64,000 bases of DNA from positions 4,203,501-4,267,500 of the forward strand of contig NZ_JARBAX010000001.1 in NCBI RefSeq assembly GCF_028807635.1, read 5' to 3'. Both the position numbers and the translations under genes were made by a program. The notes beneath the pieces were generated by a model, which saw nothing but the letters and a program-made list of their open reading frames with translations, made no database searches and had not been told where the DNA came from. Source of the stretch: Streptomyces spiramyceticus. GTDB lineage: Bacteria; Actinomycetota; Actinomycetes; Streptomycetales; Streptomycetaceae. This document shows, piece by piece, positions 60,796 through 64,000 of the stretch (position 1 is the first letter of the stretch; each line of letters begins with the position of its first letter).

Positions 60796-61412
60796 TGACG
60801 CGAAGTCTTCGGCAGGACCGAGGGCAGACCCTCCCCATGTACGTAGTGGTGGTGGGGGGTCTGCTCTTTCTTGCGTTCGCCTACTTCGCCTTTGCGCAAT
60901 CAGCAGCTGCCCGTAACAGCGGCCAGTCGGCTGCCGATGCTGCTGCGCTGGCGGCTGCTCAGGACGTACGGGACGAAATGACCGACGGATTCTTCGACTC
61001 GCTGAATGATCCGGCGGAGTGGCTGGAGTGGCTCATGGCCGACGGAGACTTCCTGGGCGCCGGATATGACGCTGCTGCGCAGCAGCTCGCTGACCAGAAC
61101 GACTCGGATCTCATTGGCGATGTCGGGCTGACAGAGGTCAATGGCAACCCTGCGTTCATCGCGGAGATCGAGACTCGGTTCACGGTGGGCGACTCGGTCA
61201 TTCCTGGCACGGAGGACATCCACGCCGTGGCCGATGCCAAGGCGGTGATCGAGCCCCGTTGTGAGATCACACCCGGTAGCGAGCCGTCAAAGCTGATCGA
61301 AATTGACTGCGACGGCAGCGGGCACTGGGAGATTGACCCCAAGGCTCCCATCGACGAGCTGGAAGACCTGCCCGAGGCGAAGGACCTGTTCTCTGTCCAT
61401 CTGGCCGAGTGA
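60795..61412 (+). CDS. TadG-like pilus assembly protein
   Basis: A 205-residue protein. The N-terminus is a pseudopilin-like leader with membrane helix (RQDRGQTLPMYVVVVGGLLF) and the rest an extracytoplasmic domain rich in Asp/Glu with two Cys (PRCEITP, IDCDGSG). TadG/TadE-type proteins act with the pilin. The start overlaps the Flp stop. It is followed by a lipoprotein gene 33 bp later. Confidence 0.85.
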   Translation: MTRSLRQDRGQTLPMYVVVVGGLLFLAFAYFAFAQSAAARNSGQSAADAAALAAAQDVRDEMTDGFFDSLNDPAEWLEWLMADGDFLGAGYDAAAQQLADQNDSDLIGDVGLTEVNGNPAFIAEIETRFTVGDSVIPGTEDIHAVADAKAVIEPRCEITPGSEPSKLIEIDCDGSGHWEIDPKAPIDELEDLPEAKDLFSVHLAE

Positions 61413-61445
61413 CGAGCGAACGACAAGAAGAAGGAACGGTTACTG

Positions 61446-62051
61446 ATGAGCATGCGGCACACCATGAAGGCCCGAAGGGCACTGACCGCGGTGGCGATCA
61501 CGACTGGCTTGGTCCTCACGGTGGCCGGTTGCGGTGGAGGCGAGGGCGACAAGCCCGATGCGGGCTCTTCTTCGACTTCGCCCGACAAGGGTAAGGGGGG
61601 CGAGGAGGAGCCGAAGGGCGGTGAATCTCAGCCTCCAGCAGCCGACACCATCCTGGCTGAAGTAACGGGTGGTGACGACAACACCACCCTCACCATTACT
61701 TCTGCCGTACGCGACCAAGGTGGCTTCCTTACTGTCAATGGAAAGCTGAAGAACGGAAAGGGCGGCAATTGGGTTCCGAACTCGTGGCGGGGAGACGAGA
61801 AGGAGCTTTCCAATAACGGCAGTTCGATGGCGGGCGCGTCGCTCGTGGACAGGGTGGGCAAGAAGAAGTACCTCATCCTTCGGGATACCGACGGACGTTG
61901 TCTGTGCACCCAATTCTCCGGGGCCTTCAAGGACAACGAGGAAAAGACTTGGTTCGCTCAGTTCCCCGCCCCGCCTGCCGGCACTACAAAGGTAGACTTC
62001 CAGATCGCTGACATGCCTGTGGCAGCCATCGAGATCTCCGATGGCGAGTGA
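61446..62051 (+). CDS. Lipoprotein of the Tad locus
   Basis: A 201-residue protein with a lipobox in TTGLVLTVAGCGGGEG. A Lys/Glu/Ser/Pro-rich linker follows, then a beta-rich domain (ILAEVTGGDDNTTLTITSAV) with a Cys pair (GRCLCTQ). No known activity; similar lipoproteins occur beside OmpA genes in actinobacteria. It overlaps the OmpA gene by 11 nt, so the two are co-translated. Confidence 0.85.
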   Translation: MSMRHTMKARRALTAVAITTGLVLTVAGCGGGEGDKPDAGSSSTSPDKGKGGEEEPKGGESQPPAADTILAEVTGGDDNTTLTITSAVRDQGGFLTVNGKLKNGKGGNWVPNSWRGDEKELSNNGSSMAGASLVDRVGKKKYLILRDTDGRCLCTQFSGAFKDNEEKTWFAQFPAPPAGTTKVDFQIADMPVAAIEISDGE

Positions 62052-62718
62052 CGCCATGTCCTTCACTTTCTCGCCGAGCCGTGTCGCCTGCCTCGCTTCG
62101 GCAACACTCACCGCAGCACTCCTGGTCACCGGCTTCAGTGCCACGAATGCCCACGCCGATCCCGACCCAAGCGCGCCCCCGGGCAGCACGACGTCGTCGC
62201 CACCGCCAACGGTCGATGGCAATTCACCTGGGCTCAAGCTGGGCGACGGTTCAACCCTCGCCCCTGCCCGCGTACTCGACATCAAGTCCGTAGTAGAAGA
62301 CCTGGGCGGCGAAGAACGTCGCGAAGACACCAACTCCGACGTCAAGTTCGCCCTCCAGGCCGAAGTCCTCTTCGGCAAGGACAGCGCGAAGCTGAACTCC
62401 GAGGCCGCCTCCCGTATCAAGGCCATCGCCGACGAGATCACCGCCCAGAAGGCAACCAAGATCCGTGTCTTCGGCTTCACCGACGACCTCGGCTCGTACG
62501 AACACGGCAAGGTGCTTTCCAAGAAGCGCGCGGACGCTGTCCAGCAGGAGCTGAACAAGTCTCTCGACTCCAACGTCACCTTCGAGATCCGCGGCTACAG
62601 CGAGGACTATCCGATCGCCGACAACGACTCGGAAGAAGGCCGCAAGAAGAACCGGCGAGTGGAGGTCTCGTTCCCGCGCGGCGACGCGCCCGACGCCAGC
62701 CCGAGCAGCCAGACGTAG
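62041..62718 (+). CDS. Exported OmpA-domain protein
   Basis: A 225-residue protein with a signal peptide (VACLASATLTAALLVTGFSA; cleaved at about NAHA), a Pro/Ser linker and a peptidoglycan-binding OmpA domain. Conserved blocks are EVLFGKDSAKLNSEAASRIK and VFGFTDDLGSYEHGKVLSKK with RADAV; the NRRVEVSF end is canonical. It may tether the pilus machinery to the cell wall. Start ATG 62041; an ATG at 62056 is also possible. It closes the locus. Confidence 0.9.
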   Translation: MASDAMSFTFSPSRVACLASATLTAALLVTGFSATNAHADPDPSAPPGSTTSSPPPTVDGNSPGLKLGDGSTLAPARVLDIKSVVEDLGGEERREDTNSDVKFALQAEVLFGKDSAKLNSEAASRIKAIADEITAQKATKIRVFGFTDDLGSYEHGKVLSKKRADAVQQELNKSLDSNVTFEIRGYSEDYPIADNDSEEGRKKNRRVEVSFPRGDAPDASPSSQT

Positions 62719-62805
62719 GGGCGATATCGGCGTGAGTGGGTGCTTGGGCCGCCGGGCCCGGCCGGCGTCAGGTCGGCCGAGAGCGCGGCGGCCTTCGTGT
62801 TGCCC

Positions 62806-63222
62806 TCAGACGCCGACGGCTCGTACTCGATCGCCGCAGAGCTTGTTGATGTCGTCCACGTCCGAGGTGACGACAATCCGTGGACCTGTGTACCCCAGCG
62901 CTGTGGCTGCCACGACGGAGTCGATGGCGTACTTGTGTCCGTGGAGGTTCGCGTTGCGGAGCAGGTCGATGGCCTGCCACGTGATCGCCTCCGTGACAGG
63001 CAGCACCTCCAGGCGGGATACGTGCCACCGGAGCCGGTCCATGCGGATCTTCGAATGCCAGGCTTCGATCAGAGTCAGATTGCTGACGGCGACCAAGGCG
63101 TCCTTGGACTGAGCGGCGCGAATGAGCCCGGTAACCCGCGGATCGCTGTCTATGAACTTGCTGAGCCCCTCGGAGTCGAGGAGAACAATGCCGTGACTCA
63201 GCTGGCCTGCTCCGCGTCCCAC
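62806..63222 (-). CDS. PIN-domain toxin (VapC-like)
   Basis: A 138-residue protein from GTG 63222 (with GGAGG upstream, overlapping the antitoxin by 25 nt). The N-terminal VLLDSEGLSKFID has the first conserved Asp, EAWHSKIRMDRL the acidic helix, and YAIDSVVAATAL plus VTSDVDDI the C-terminal Asp pair of the metal site. VapC-type proteins cleave RNA. The order antitoxin-toxin and the overlap suit a TA operon. Confidence 0.8.
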   Translation of the reverse strand: MGRGAGQLSHGIVLLDSEGLSKFIDSDPRVTGLIRAAQSKDALVAVSNLTLIEAWHSKIRMDRLRWHVSRLEVLPVTEAITWQAIDLLRNANLHGHKYAIDSVVAATALGYTGPRIVVTSDVDDINKLCGDRVRAVGV

Positions 63223-63527
63223 TCGGTGTCCCCCTCCGGCATAGGCTCCGCGTGTTCCTGTGCGGACAATGCTTCCGCTTCCCGGAACATTTCTGCGGCC
63301 CATTCCTGGACGTCCGGGGAGGGCGGGCCGATCTCCGCCTCCTTGGCCTGTAGCAGCTCTTCCAGCAGGTCGCGCTGTATCTGCCGTTCGACGGCCGCGC
63401 TGATGTAGGCCGAGAAGCCACGGGATCCGACGCGTGCCTTCACGGCCGCGATCCGGCCGGCCGGCATGGAAACGCTGACCTTCTGGGCGGGTCCCTCGTC
63501 CGGGCCGTACTGCACGGGAGTGTCCAT
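63198..63527 (-). CDS. Ribbon-helix-helix antitoxin
   Basis: A 109-residue protein. Residues 15-55 form an RHH motif (AQKVSVSMPAGRIAAVKARV; GFSAYISAAVERQI). The C-terminal half is acidic and probably wraps the toxin. The start MDTPVQYGPDEG at 63527 has CGCCTC-type spacing in front but no clear operator. The following PIN gene overlaps it, which is typical of vapBC-type pairs. Confidence 0.8.
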   Translation of the reverse strand: MDTPVQYGPDEGPAQKVSVSMPAGRIAAVKARVGSRGFSAYISAAVERQIQRDLLEELLQAKEAEIGPPSPDVQEWAAEMFREAEALSAQEHAEPMPEGDTEWDAEQAS

Positions 63528-63762
63528 GAGGCGAGAGTAGCAAAGTATGTGGCAAATGCACTGTCGGGTGCCGACGGGACTCGGGTGCCGACCCGGACCG
63601 GCCGGGCGCGATCAGAATAGAGCTCTTGGTCGTTGTTAGCTGATGCATGCGGCGAGGCGGGCGAGGGTGGGGCCGACGCCGGCGTCTGGAGGCTCTGCAT
63701 CCCGGGGCGCTGTGAGGCGCAGGCTGGGTTCTTGGTTGGCGCTGTCGGGTTAGCGTCTTGGC

Positions 63763-64000
63763 ATGACCACAGAGAGCGCCTCCGTGCTGGTCGACATGCG
63801 GAAGTACGACGGCAGCCTGAGCGCGCAGTGGACCGCTGACCGGCTCGGTGAGGACGAGTATGGCGTGTGGTTGGGCACGGCGCAGGGTGTCCCCATCGGT
63901 TCGGCCACGGGCGGCTGGACAAGCCGGTTCGCGTACGTGATGTTGGTCCCGCGTGGTCAATGGTGGACGGCCACGTTCTGTGCGGACCCAGGCCCCGAGA
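63763..64000 (+). CDS. DUF402-like protein, C-terminus cut by the window edge
   Basis: The frame opens at ATG 63763 and runs to the window edge (79 visible codons). MRKYDGSLSAQWTADRLGED and YGVWLGTAQGVPIGS, GWTSRFAYVMLVPRGQWWTA resemble the start of DUF402/FomD-type proteins. The family contains nucleotide phosphatases (Ntdp-type). With only the start visible the call is moderate. The 235 bp before it hold no clear gene. Confidence 0.6.
   Translation, partial: MTTESASVLVDMRKYDGSLSAQWTADRLGEDEYGVWLGTAQGVPIGSATGGWTSRFAYVMLVPRGQWWTATFCADPGPE

Overview
The window is high-GC actinobacterial chromosome, almost certainly Streptomyces. Mycothiol metabolism (mca), GTP-dependent PEP carboxykinase, WhiJ/BldB-type gene sets, XRE/DUF397 pairs, a Tad pilus locus with tandem TadE-type proteins, and GTG/TTG starts with strong GGAGG-like sites all point there. 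The order msrA, metB, ilvA, greA, mca, DUF255 protein, pckG reads as conserved core chromosome.

Left end (1-18.9 kb): a RelE/ParE-type toxin-antitoxin pair, then core metabolism (msrA, cystathionine gamma-synthase, threonine ammonia-lyase, greA, mca, a thioredoxin-fold DUF255 protein). At 11.9-16.1 kb a two-gene glycosyltransferase operon is broken. An unusually large TnpB-like RuvC nuclease gene sits inside the upstream glycosyltransferase, which has also lost internal and N-terminal parts, and a TetR fragment lies beside it. Hemolysin III and pckG follow.

19-35 kb is accessory. It has an aminotransferase, a frameshifted phnA-like gene, two truncated gene starts, a secreted protease, esterases, a PPOX flavoprotein, TrmO, and a regulatory group in which an XRE-TPR regulator diverges from an ATPase-fold protein, a 29-residue zinc-ribbon peptide and an aminoglycoside-phosphotransferase-like protein. 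35-41 kb holds a divergent cluster that looks like D-amino-acid catabolism: N-acyl-D-amino-acid deacylase and a D-serine dehydratase-like PLP enzyme on one side, a PfkB sugar kinase, IclR regulator and RidA on the other.

41-50.6 kb contains a perfect 47-bp inverted repeat (MITE-like), an exported zinc carboxypeptidase, an Nramp-related transporter without the usual metal motifs, a WhiJ/BldB-type triad, a 1.3-kb structure made of two 444-bp inverted arms around a decayed SDR gene, a small membrane-protein/regulator operon, an exported agmatine-deiminase-like protein and a GH18 chitinase with a DasR-like site upstream.

50.9-62.7 kb is a single-direction Tad/Flp pilus locus: cpaB-like, a TadZ-TadE fusion, TadE, TadA, TadB, TadC, a histidine kinase/response regulator pair, an Flp pilin, a TadG-like protein, a lipoprotein and an OmpA-domain protein. 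The right end has a PIN/RHH toxin-antitoxin pair and a partial DUF402-like gene. Several intergenic spaces carry a dispersed GC-rich palindromic repeat, twice followed by short tandem repeats.

Functions are inferred from protein sequence by eye; no database search was run.
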